This document shows, in pieces, positions 1 through 20,000 of a stretch of 20,000 nt of DNA. The notes below the pieces were generated by a model that saw nothing but the letters and a program-made list of their open reading frames with translations, was not told the DNA's origin and searched no databases. The position numbers and the translations under genes were made by a program. Every line of letters starts with the position of its first letter. Positions within the stretch are counted from its first letter, which is position 1. Source of the stretch: Sphaeroforma sirkka (lineage: Eukaryota > Opisthokonta > Ichthyosporea > Ichthyophonida); assembly GCA_001586965.3 (NCBI GenBank), contig LUCW03000279.1, positions 47,501-67,500 of the forward strand, given 5' to 3'.

Positions 1-147
1 ACACAATTGATAGTACAGTGCGATTCGGTATTAAATCTTTCAAGCAATACAGTTGACAAAACATTGCGTTCAGACCTGGGTTGTCTTCACCGATCAAACA
101 ACTACATTATTTAGCTATGAACGCAGTAGACAACACAATAAACATAC

Positions 148-1395
148 CTGTAAAGGAATCCGATCGGAGTAGATTATTTTATGCAAGTACTCGTGCAGCT
201 CCGGTGAGACAAAGTACTCAGCTTCTTCCGCCAGGAACTCTGTGCGAATTCTCTCTTGCAATTGTGTGGTAGTGATCTGTGGCAATACCCAGGAGAGTGC
301 CGCAAAAGCTAGTACTCGGGCACTAACCGCTTTACCATTTGGCAAAAGGGTGACCACATTTAGTACCTCCAAGGCTTTCTTGTAGTACTCCTTCTGCTCG
401 TTGGTTGTGAGTACATCATCCGGTTCGGCTAGTGTTTGATGCAGCGAGAATTCGTCAAGCGTGACATCCTCCTGGAAATTTCGATTTGGCAGTAAAGACA
501 GGTAGAAAGATAGCCATTCACAGGTTGTCATGGGAGTGAGTTGCCATCTCAACACTTGGCACATATGAGTCTCCATAAGCACTATCTCGTCCGCAAAGCA
601 GGCTCCGCAGGTTAAAGCGGCCAGCCTGCTGACCTCAATGGGATACGATTCATGCACTTTACTCGCCATCATCAGCGCCGTAGCTCCGAGCAGCTGGAAG
701 TGCTCCTTGAGTACGGGGGTACGAGACTCCGAGAGAAACCTGTCCACATTCATGCATGCTGTCTGGTATGTGCGTGTTTGCAATTCATGTTCAACACACA
801 CCAGACCCAGCCAGTGAAGAAGCACACAACGCATCTTGTCGGTGATCTCTGGGTGTTTGTCTTCGAGAAACTCGTCAGTGATGGCATATCGGGTGTCCAC
901 CTCGCATCTGGCCAACCAATCGTCTCTTCTGGCGGTTCCGCGTTCCACAAAGTCCTGTGCAGTCGGTAAGGCAACTCCACACACCCTGTACGATGTATGC
1001 GTGTTCGTGTGTGCATCGCCTGTGAGCAGATGGTTGTGTATACTATGCATACTGTGTGTACTTTGTGCCTGAGGCGCTGAGCTGGGCTTGGGTCTCTGCT
1101 GCCTCCGTTGGCTGGTCGACGTGGAGCGATTGACCACTCGCCCGGTGATGTCGCCGAGTATAGGCCCACCCTGCTGTTTGAGTGTGACCTTGCTTGTCGA
1201 ATTAAGAATCCCACTAGCTTTCCGCGTGCTACTGATTCGTACAGTACGTTTACGTGTGCATTGCTGTGGCTGTTGTTGGCAGGCAACGCCTACAGATGAC
1301 ACACTTGCTGACTCTGATTGAGTACTTAGTGGTAGACATTGCAATTGAGAATGATTCATCATCGGTGCTAGCATTGTGTTCTCGGTATCTTCCAT
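148..1395 (-). CDS. CCNE: Cyclin E-like G1/S cyclin, first coding exon (gene continues off the left edge)
   Basis: Cyclin E binds and activates CDK2-type kinases in the nucleus at the G1/S transition. This exon encodes 416 residues from the first ATG after an in-frame TAG at 1468-1470; a longer reading from a TTG at 1467 is not needed. Residues 1-165 are low-complexity and basic, with an LGDITGR stretch near residue 80 resembling the N-terminal LGDI motif of A/B cyclins. The cyclin box follows from about residue 170: FLEDKHPEITDKMRCVLLHWL, then ALMMASKVHESYP (Lys near 246 is the conserved CDK-contacting position), then ACFADEIVLMETHM and VLRWQLTPMT, an order and wording closest to cyclin E. 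A second cyclin fold runs to about residue 410. The exon ends in phase 0 at CAG|GTATGT (donor 147-146), so the reading to 115 is intronic. The last exon(s) lie outside the window. Odd point: the usual MRAILLDWL Asp is His. E rather than A/B assignment is inferred from motif wording. Confidence 0.9.
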
Positions 1396-1467
1396 TAATT
1401 TCAATTTCCGTGTGTTGGCTTTGAATGTGTGTTGATATCTGAGATTGTGTGGCGGAAATTTAGACAA

Positions 1468-2188
1468 CTATTTACGCGCTGCAACAAATAAATGCCCTGA
1501 TATACAAGAGTGAAGACGGCTATTTAAACGTACCTCGTATATAAATTACATCATTTTTATAAACTGCACTTCTTAGTACTACTACTCCTTGAGAGAACTT
1601 TCAGTTACAAATTGAAAAAATACAATATCGTGTGTGTGTACTGTGTACAGTGGACACTGTACTGTGTACCATCCGTTCGTAACTGATCAACAATTTTTTA
1701 ATTTTTTAAATATTCTCAGGTGGACTTCAGAAGTTCAGAGTCGAAACTCGAATGTATGTAAATACTCTCGTGCAAAGTCCCAATCAGACTCAAAAGTTCG
1801 TCAAAATTTCGGTTCTCAGACAGTGTAGTAATAAAATACTACCGAATTTGGATCAGTTTCTCACTACCAAATTCTAGTTCAGTTTTAGTTCCTATTGAGC
1901 TGCTATAGTGTGCCGGTATACTACCACTAAACCGTTGATTCAATATTCCCGCCCAATTTATGATTGGCCCACAATCCACAAAACAATAGAGTTGAGAGTA
2001 ACTCTGAACCGAATAACTTCGACCTACCGAAATCAGCTGTGGCATTTAGGCATTTAGCTATTTACATTCTCCCCCCCCTCCCCAAACTCAAAGCCCGCTG
2101 CTCAAGTTGGAAGCTCGCGGCCCCGCGGCCCGCGCTCATTAATTTTTTGTTTGATTCACAGATGTTGGCGACTTGGGTACTTGGCGCC
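1468..2188. other. Intergenic DNA upstream of the cyclin gene
   Basis: No convincing exon is seen on either strand. It contains a small perfect-to-near palindrome (TACAGTG-GA-CACTGTA, about 1645-1660) flanked by two copies of GTACTGTGTAC, AT-rich sequence to about 2060, and then the beginning of a GC-rich patch (2085-2140, rich in GCGGCC/CCGCGG). It probably holds promoter elements for the cyclin gene on the minus strand. Confidence 0.5.
1554..1561 (-). promoter_or_regulatory. Possible TATA box of the cyclin gene
   Basis: TATAAAAA reads on the minus strand about 160 bases upstream of the cyclin ATG at 1395. A second AT-rich TATA-like stretch (TTATATA) lies at about 1538-1545. No transcription start can be fixed from sequence, and TATA-like strings are common in this AT-rich DNA. 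Confidence 0.25.
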
Positions 2189-2293
2189 ATGGCCCCCACT
2201 CCCAGGCGACCCCAGCCCCAGCCCCAGCCCCAGCCTCCAGGCCCAAGGGCCCAGGCCCCAGCCCCCCAGAGGCGGCTGACCCGTTGTAACTGA
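2189..2293 (+). other. Pro/Gln-rich small ORF in a GC-rich patch; coding status unclear
   Basis: An ATG in a strong start context (GGCGCCATGGCC) opens a 34-codon frame ending in TGA. The product would be almost entirely Pro, Gln, Arg and Ala, because the DNA is a short CCCAGC-type tandem repeat (about 2207-2245). The patch is much more GC-rich than its surroundings. It could be the first coding exon of a plus-strand gene, an upstream ORF in a 5' leader, or simply a GC-rich simple repeat. No donor of the local GTATGT type follows it. Confidence 0.2.
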
Positions 2294-2503
2294 TTCATGT
2301 GGTGTTGTCCCATAAAAATATAGAGGAGAGTATACTACTACAGAGTTCATAGAGCCATAGGCCGTGTGGCGTCTGGCGTGTACCAACAAAATAGACTACC
2401 TCTGGGCTCTGGTTTTGGCGAGAGAGAGAATGGGAAGTAGCTGTGAGAGTGGGTCTGCAACTCGTGGGGGGAGAGACATGTAATATTCTTCTATTTTTTC
2501 CAG

Positions 2504-2593
2504 AGGTCATGAAACTTTCAAACTTGTCCTAATTTTAAAATTTCTGGGGCCCACTGGCGCCCGGGGGTTGCGGACTATTGCGGTTATAGGCAG
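2504..2593 (+). CDS. Candidate internal exon, plus strand, product unknown
   Basis: A strong acceptor (TTCTTCTATTTTTTCCAG, ending at 2503) is followed by 90 bases open in one frame only, ending at a plausible donor CAG|GTAGAC. It would enter with two bases carried over and leave with AG, so 29 complete codons lie inside; the translation includes GHETFKLVLILKFLG and is not recognised. Its exit phase matches the entry phase of the LENG8 exon at 7083 (AG+C = Ser), so it could be a 5' exon of that gene across a 4.5-kb intron. That is one-in-three by chance, and the hydrophobic sequence is unlike known LENG8 N-termini. Confidence 0.25.
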
Positions 2594-2866
2594 GTAGACT
2601 GCGGCGGATTTATAAATCTGTGGCAAACCCCGCCCGAAAAGTATGAGAAAAGCAATTTACTATAATAATAGGCAACTGATGACTGATGAGTGATGACTGA
2701 TTAGACAAAACCGCGGGGCGCGGGCTCGTGAGGGCGCGAGACTGACGGCGCCCACCTGACACAGTGACGCGTGACTCTGAATCTGAGGCAACTGTTCTCA
2801 TTTACTTCTCGGTCCTGAAGGTCTCTTAGAGTCACTCTTGTGTCAGCAACGAGACATCAACTGCAT
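2594..2866. other. GC-patchy non-coding DNA
   Basis: Contains short GC-rich stretches (2700-2760, with CGCGGGGCGCGGGC) and a short TGATGAC/TGATGAG tandem repeat at about 2673-2700. No exon with both splice signals and an open frame was found. It lies between a candidate plus-strand exon and the 3' end of a candidate minus-strand gene. Confidence 0.4.
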
Positions 2867-2872
2867 TTTATT
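2867..2872 (-). terminator. AATAAA poly(A) signal, minus strand
   Basis: A canonical AATAAA on the minus strand, 57 bases past the stop codon (2929-2931) of the candidate minus-strand gene. Its position fits a 3' UTR end, but the hexamer is common in AT-rich DNA. Confidence 0.35.
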
Positions 2873-2928
2873 TTTCATAGACGGTTCTAACACAGTTCAA
2901 CTTCAATCTTCAAAGCATATACCCTGAA

Positions 2929-5055
2929 CTAATGATCATGTATCTCTTCTTTCCTCATACTATTGGACTGCAGAAGGCAAATGAGATTAGAATATCAACA
3001 AATTTACAATCTCCCCGTTCTTCTCATACTGATCATAGTTTGTAGTAGTAAGAAACATAGGCAACTTTGAAGATGAAGCTCAATAGTGATAGAATGCTCT
3101 GACAAAACAAAAGCTGAATAGTCCGTTGAGATTCATTAATCATAGATACACATACGTTTTTACATACCTGATGAATACGGACGAACGCACTTAGGTGTTT
3201 CATTGTGGCATGCATAGCAACTATGGTTGTTTTTCTGCAAGACACGCTGCGGTGCAAAACTCACCGTATCTAATCGTGAATTTTTTTTACTTGTATCGAA
3301 TCTTGCGGATGTATTGTTCTACTTAATATACCGGATTACACCCTTGAAAAGTATCCCAACTCTATGAAAACCAGAATCATAAAAGAACTATAAATTCGAT
3401 CGTCAAAAAGCTATGTATTGTTTGTTTCCACTGGACTATTAGTATCAAATCTCACACATGTATTGATTAACATAACAATATGAAGTGCACACTTGAATAG
3501 CTTACAGCGGCAGCAAAACATAGTAAGTAATTTCGAATTCTTTTGCAACTGTCTTTTCAATTTTATTTATCGCTAATAAACCGAGAATACCATCTCATAG
3601 CTATGAGACAATTATTGAATTAATAAAATGGAACTTCTAAACGCATAGGTGCCTGTACATGTTTTGAATAATACCTACCCGTCTTTTTCCATATATATTG
3701 TCGGCTACAGTATGAAAATACCTCAGTTGATTCACGTATTCTCCATCCCAATATGCGTAAGTGTCAAGTATTTCTCGTTTTGTTGGTTGAGATGTGCAAG
3801 TACGTCAGATACATTACTTATTGTTAACTACAGCACGCATATACATCAGCCATTTTTTTGTATCTATCGTTTATGTTAGCAAAATCCAGATACGGTTATT
3901 GTCTCTCTGTGCGGTCTATTGTATGCTAACAAAAAGATATTGGTGTTAACCCATAGGAAGCAAAAACACGATATGAGGTTTGATGTGTGTGGGATGTATA
4001 TCAAATATAAAGCTTTACCAAAGCGAATTAGGGTGCAAATACGACAACATATGATAGTGGTAATTGTACCAGAAAGTAATTGCTCAAAACTCGAGTTTTA
4101 CGGATCACGGCCTGCAAAGGCAATAAAGCCAATTGGGGTATTCATATACACACCCAATAATATAACCCTCAGGAAACAGGAATTTTGAAGTCGTATCCGG
4201 GAAAAGAAAGGCTATATTTTCCTACCCTGGTCTTCGCAGAGTTTTATGCCGTCCGTAGGATAGTTTAATATATGTTTATATTGAATATAAATATAGTAGA
4301 TAACAAAGCCCCCTAAAATGTATATACGCACGCAAGATATTTCTTTATGCGGGCCTATAGTGGATACGAGATGTACGACTTAGTCTATGTATATTGTCCA
4401 TCAATAAGGCAATTGTGTTCTTCAGGAAGCTACATATATGTAGTAAATATACACTGATATGCATCACATGTGAAAACATACCTAGTACTGATAGTAACAG
4501 CCTTCTAAAAAAAGGTGGAGAAAGAAGAGTTCTCTTGTGAGAGAAATATGTTCTTGTTTTTGCATTTTATATATTTAGTCTAACTCTGGCAGTCACAGTC
4601 ACAGTCAGAGTCATAGTCATAGTCACAGTCATAGTCACAGTGTATGTATTCGGTAAACTGAGTTTTTACTTCAGTGTTGGGCTTTTCCAGCTTGACTTAT
4701 ATTTGACCACTTTTTAAATATTTACTATATTTACATACAAATAAGTTTTTTGGACCATGATGATGTATGTATTTTAATTTATTATTATTAAAAAAACCAA
4801 TTATATCATCCCCACAGAGAGTTTCCAAGGCCCAGACGGTCAGACCCCCACAGCCACTGCTCCCAGCCGAAAACCACAATAGAGCTGAGAAAGTTTATAA
4901 TAAAAATTTATTAAAAAAATGTATGACCTGCTCTAATTCCGTGTAGGAATCTGAGATATAAATACACAAACACAGAAAATATACGATTCATTGAGTTACA
5001 TACCTCAGAACGCCGTTTCGTTACTGTTTGACACGACTCGAGAGTATCAAAACAG
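2929..5055 (-). CDS. Candidate small spliced gene, product unknown (partial)
   Basis: Three AG|GTATGT donors occur on the minus strand within 2 kb, far more than chance for an 8-mer and matching the donor used by neighbouring genes. Candidate exons in transcription order: 5055-5004 (52 nt, acceptor TTTACATAG), 4504-4482 (23-nt microexon, acceptor CCTTTTTTTAG), 3234-3168 (67 nt, acceptor TCTTGCAG) and 2967-2929 (39 nt, acceptor CCTTCTGCAG, ending in TAG). Phases agree throughout (0, then 2, then 0, then stop), and an AATAAA follows at 2867-2872. The joined translation is about 60 residues, basic, without recognisable motifs; the start codon and earlier exons are not found. An alternative last exon beginning at about 3101 is also open. 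Splice signals are seen directly; the gene model is inference. Confidence 0.3.
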
Positions 5056-5428
5056 CTATGTAAAGAGTTTTATATTTTAATAGCTATACAATTTAATTAT
5101 TGCTTCAAATATGCACACATTCATGAAGTATTACACTAATAAGCATACTCTTTAAGTAACAGGCGAACTTTAATAATTATTCTCCTGAACGCTACTTTCT
5201 ATTTTATGTCTCAGGAATTATAATTTTAAACAGCTTACGGCGCGATGTATAACGGAACAAGGTGTGTATTGTAAATCAATGTTTTGCTATACTACAGTGC
5301 TTCAGATTTTCTGCATGATCATATAGTAAGACATGCCTAATTTACGAGGCCGTTATATCTCTTATGCTATCACGTCCACGTTGGAATCAATAACTTCGTA
5401 TGTACACGTAATCATATAAACTTCCAAT
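3240..5428. other. AT-rich DNA, introns of the candidate minus-strand gene or intergenic
   Basis: Apart from the candidate small exons, this stretch is AT-rich. A frame of about 89 codons (3919-4188, plus) and one of 76 codons (3649-3879, plus) are open but have no recognisable domain. A short block at 4812-4880 (Pro/Thr/Ser-rich in one frame, behind CCCCACAG) is followed by an AATAAA at about 4896, and could be a terminal exon or chance. Confidence 0.3.
4591..4640. repeat. Hexanucleotide tandem repeat (AGTCAC/AGTCAT)n
   Basis: About eight 6-bp units of AGTCAC, AGTCAT and AGTCAG in tandem. Confidence 0.9.
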
Positions 5429-6960
<1,532 letters not shown>

Positions 6961-7082
6961 GTATATAGAAATGCAAATGTAGTCAAATTTGAAGATTTTA
7001 CGACCTAGATAGTTTTCTGTATATACTATGAAACACTGATGTCAGTTTGTGACTTTGCATTACTCCGTTTGTTACTTTGCAG

Positions 7083-17861
<10,779 letters not shown>

Positions 17862-18594
17862 TAGAAGATCAGATAAGCGTAATTTAATGGACTTGTGATT
17901 GGCGAACCTGCCCCCATATTTCTTCCCGTGCATATGCCGCAATATTGTATCCGATACGCACATAATCAGCTCAGCCGGAGTACGTTCCCAATGTAGTCAT
18001 CGAGTCGAGTGATTGAAGTGTGGGCTTTTAGCGTGTAATCATATGTGCAACAATCTTCAAACACATGTCGTCCTGCTGGGTGGTTATTTATCAACGAGGT
18101 TTTCAGGCTCTATTCAAGTCTTCGCTATCATTCAGGTATGCAGATCCGGTAGATACAAAGGTAAGTGTTTCAACAGGAATTTAACCAGGCCCCTGTGGAT
18201 CCTAGTGGCCGGCCCCCGACTCCCAGGTGCGATCTGTACTATTGAGTTATGGAGGCACAAGTTGTGGCTTTGGAGATGCTTTCGGACGCTCGACACGCGC
18301 TAGTACTTATCCGAGGCTGCATGGTACATTTCTAGCTGTTATCGCCAACACCCATCCTGCGATTTGGCACGGCCCCTACATAATCTTATAACCTGTGGAT
18401 TCCCAGAACCATGGGCAAGAAAATTTGAGACACTGCAAACTTACCATTCTTGCCGTCTCTACGCATACACACATCACACGCACATGCACACCTTTATCGC
18501 GTAAGTATGAGTCCTTTCATTATTTGAAAGTGCGGAAAGGGTTCATCATTGATGCGCTACCATATGCCGCGTGATTATAAGAATATGTACTTGA
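17862..18594. other. DNA downstream of LENG8; 3' UTR and intergenic, some unexplained splice-like sites
   Basis: No AATAAA is close to the LENG8 stop. Strong donor-like strings occur on both strands: ACAAAG|GTAAGT (plus, 18161), TATCGC|GTAAGT (plus, about 18501) and AGAATG|GTAAGT (minus, about 18442). A 96-codon open frame at 18013-18303 has no recognisable domain. These could be exons of an untranslated or short gene, or chance. Confidence 0.3.
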
Positions 18595-18932
18595 TCACAC
18601 GACAGTACGCAGAAAGACTATACTGGCTATCATCATACCCACAATGAACATTGACAAAATACTGGCCACGCCCGCCTGAGACCACAATATTGGGAGTGTT
18701 TGAAGTATTGTCTGCAAATAGCAAAGGAAATAAAATTTTGTAAACGTATATATTTCGCTCTAAATTGACAATGCCGTTCGGAAGCTGAAGCCAAAGATGT
18801 GCAATATTTACTCGCGTGCACCCATCAGTCGTGGTGATATATACGCCATATAAGAATGGAAGGAAATCTGCACTTTCTGCCAATCGAAATTCGAAAGAGG
18901 CGACACTGATGGTAATAATGATAGACTCAATC
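18595..18932 (-). CDS. Probable gene ending in a C-terminal transmembrane helix (partial, two exons)
   Basis: Two exons fit on the minus strand. Exon 18932-18812 follows an acceptor CGTTCCAG, enters with two carried bases and encodes 40 residues, including IESIIITISVASFEF and ADFLPFLYGVYIT, a beta-rich pattern. It leaves in phase 0 at ACGCGA|GTAAAT. A 100-base intron ends in TTTGCTATTTGCAG, and exon 18711-18595 enters in phase 0, encoding 38 residues and TGA. That exon contains SILSMFIVGMMIASIVFL, a clear membrane-spanning helix, followed by a short RTVV tail. The frame is open throughout. The protein would be anchored in a membrane with a five-residue or shorter tail. Upstream exons are not settled; one candidate ends at about 19360 (CACTT|GTGAGT, matching phase) and another begins at 19711 behind TTTTTTTAAATTCAG. 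The family is not recognised. Confidence 0.35.
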
Positions 18933-19099
18933 CTGGAACGAGCCGGTACTTGTAGAAGGGTGTGTAGGATTGAATCAGTGCGCCCTTTAATTCATCTGTG
19001 CACTGAAAACGCAAGCAATTAGAAGAGAGCATAAGCATGATATGGTCCTGATGCGATGCGGAAGCTACTGGGAGACGTATCTAATATGTACATACAGAT

Positions 19100-19780
19100 G
19101 GCCTAAGGCAGGCACATGAACTCCCGCCACATATGCCAGTCAATACTCAACACAGAGTGTGTACTCCCTTGTGTGCATGCCTTGATAAAATGCCCATAGG
19201 CATAGCGGCGCTTCGGGGAAATTAGCAGATAACATATGTTGATCTTTATAGTGTGCGTTTAGTGCACAAACAGGAGAAATGTACCAATGGGGTGTAAAGC
19301 ACAGTGTTAAATGGGGATGCAAATCGAAATAAAGGATCTCAACTCACTCACAAGTGCAACATGCCGATTAAAATTGTATTTAATTTCCCCCAGTGTGAAT
19401 AAAAGTCATAAAAATGATAAAATGCTTGATGGTGAAAAATCTCGAATTCCAATTTGCCGTTCGTATGGACTTTATTCAAATTCAGAAAAGTTTACTCATT
19501 TAGATCCGCTCTTCGAACAGTCTCCAAGTTATGGCCCAACTGTATATCGATATAGAGTGGGAGTGTAACTGAGTTGATATCATTTTAAAATACTGCAGTA
19601 TGGAATTGCCTAATTCGGTGCATAAATGTTAAATAAAAATGCCGAGACCTCGGAAGACACCCTGGAGGCTCCAATTCCGCAGAAAATGAAATTGTCGCAA
19701 TGCTATTGTCCTGAATTTAAAAAAATGAATACATATATAAGAAAAATCTCTTGATCATATTGGCTATATACAGTACTTTA
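19100..19780. other. AT-rich DNA between the membrane-protein candidate and the kinase start
   Basis: Holds an 85-codon plus-strand frame (19311-19568, ATG directly after a TAA) without a recognisable domain and, on the minus strand, overlapping candidate exons of the membrane-protein gene near 19360-19480 and 19660-19711. The two readings exclude each other and neither is decided by the sequence. Confidence 0.3.
19734..19741 (+). promoter_or_regulatory. Probable TATA box of the kinase gene
   Basis: TATATAAG lies 57 bases upstream of the ATG at 19791, a spacing that would give a short 5' leader. In AT-rich DNA the match alone is weak, but the position supports a real start here. Confidence 0.35.
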
Positions 19781-19790
19781 AGGTTTGAAC

Positions 19791-20000
19791 ATGTTAGTGT
19801 CAGCGATAAGGACCAAATCGGGCCTACTACCTAACGTTTCCCCATCTATTATAGTTGAATTACTTGCAATGCTTACTATGAGTAACGATACACTCGACGC
19901 TGCGTCCCCACGTTTCCTCAACGAACAAATACTGCATGAGAGTGTGACGGGAACTCTCTATAAAGTATACGATACGCATTTGGGGAAAACTGCTGCTGTT
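19791..20000 (+). CDS. Start of a probable protein kinase (runs off the right edge)
   Basis: Seventy codons are open to the window edge from ATG 19791, with TAA in frame 12 bases upstream; in-frame ATGs also occur at 19869 and 19878. The last 23 residues, HESVTGTLYKVYDTHLGKTAAV in part, have the layout of a kinase N-lobe: a glycine-rich loop (here degenerate, SVTGTLYKV), a short turn (THLGK) and AAV, directly before which position the catalytic VAIK lysine would be expected to follow outside the window. The preceding 45 residues are not recognised. An acceptor-like TCTATTATAG at 19845-19854 offers the alternative that this is an internal exon. Kinase identity rests on a short segment; the kinase group cannot be told. 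Confidence 0.5.
   Translation, partial: MLVSAIRTKSGLLPNVSPSIIVELLAMLTMSNDTLDAASPRFLNEQILHESVTGTLYKVYDTHLGKTAAV

Noticed and set aside
750-1321. Overlapping open frames on both strands across the cyclin exon
   Set aside because: They are shadows of the cyclin coding frame and have no domain of their own.
3919-4188. 89-codon open frame as a gene
   Set aside because: It has no recognisable domain, splice support or repeat-family similarity, and its length is within chance for this DNA.
18595-18932. Identification as the ciliary membrane protein TMEM231
   Set aside because: Only a loose resemblance of a beta segment and a P-x-x-W plus SIL string was seen, and the region that should lie between them is absent.
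19311-19568. 85-codon open frame with a C2-domain-like KLYLISPS stretch
   Set aside because: The resemblance is too short, the frame lacks the rest of a C2 fold, and it overlaps candidate minus-strand exons.

Overview
This is eukaryotic genomic DNA: protein-coding exons are interrupted by many GT-AG introns, non-coding DNA is AT-rich and full of microsatellites, and the gene families (cyclin E, LENG8/Thp3, protein kinase) are eukaryotic. TAA, TAG and TGA all behave as stops. The intron-dense layout (14 introns of 0.4-0.9 kb in one gene, donors mostly GTATGN) and metazoan-like versions of LENG8 and cyclin E suggest a unicellular holozoan such as an ichthyosporean (Sphaeroforma-like). The genus is an inference; an animal or another opisthokont is not excluded.

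Layout. (1) 148-1395, minus: first coding exon of a cyclin E-like gene that runs off the left edge. (2) 1400-2830: intergenic or 5' DNA with GC-rich patches, a Pro/Gln-rich small ORF and one good candidate plus-strand exon (2504-2593). (3) 2867-5055, minus: consistent splice signals and a poly(A) signal suggest a small spliced gene of unknown product. (4) 5429-6960: a 1.5-kb block of TA/TG/TGTA repeats. (5) 7083-17861, plus: fifteen exons, 671 codons, of a LENG8 (SAC3/GANP/THP3 family) orthologue that reads cleanly to its stop; only the extreme 5' end is unplaced. (6) 18595-18932, minus: two exons of a probable gene ending in a C-terminal transmembrane helix. (7) 19791-20000, plus: start of a probable protein kinase running off the right edge, with a TATA box in front.

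The genes do not form a pathway. Cyclin E drives the G1/S CDK, LENG8 acts in nuclear mRNA processing and surveillance, and the others are unassigned.

The most unusual structure is inside the LENG8 introns. The end of the 15683-15818 exon, together with its splice donor, is echoed as a decayed tandem series through the following 330 bp; two of the echoes lie in the same open frame. The acceptor of the 11323 exon is duplicated 71 bp upstream. A third intron carries another 60-bp duplication, a fourth a 22-bp minisatellite ending just before an acceptor, and a fifth an approximately 380-bp foldback. No virus-like element, RNA gene or CRISPR array was recognised.
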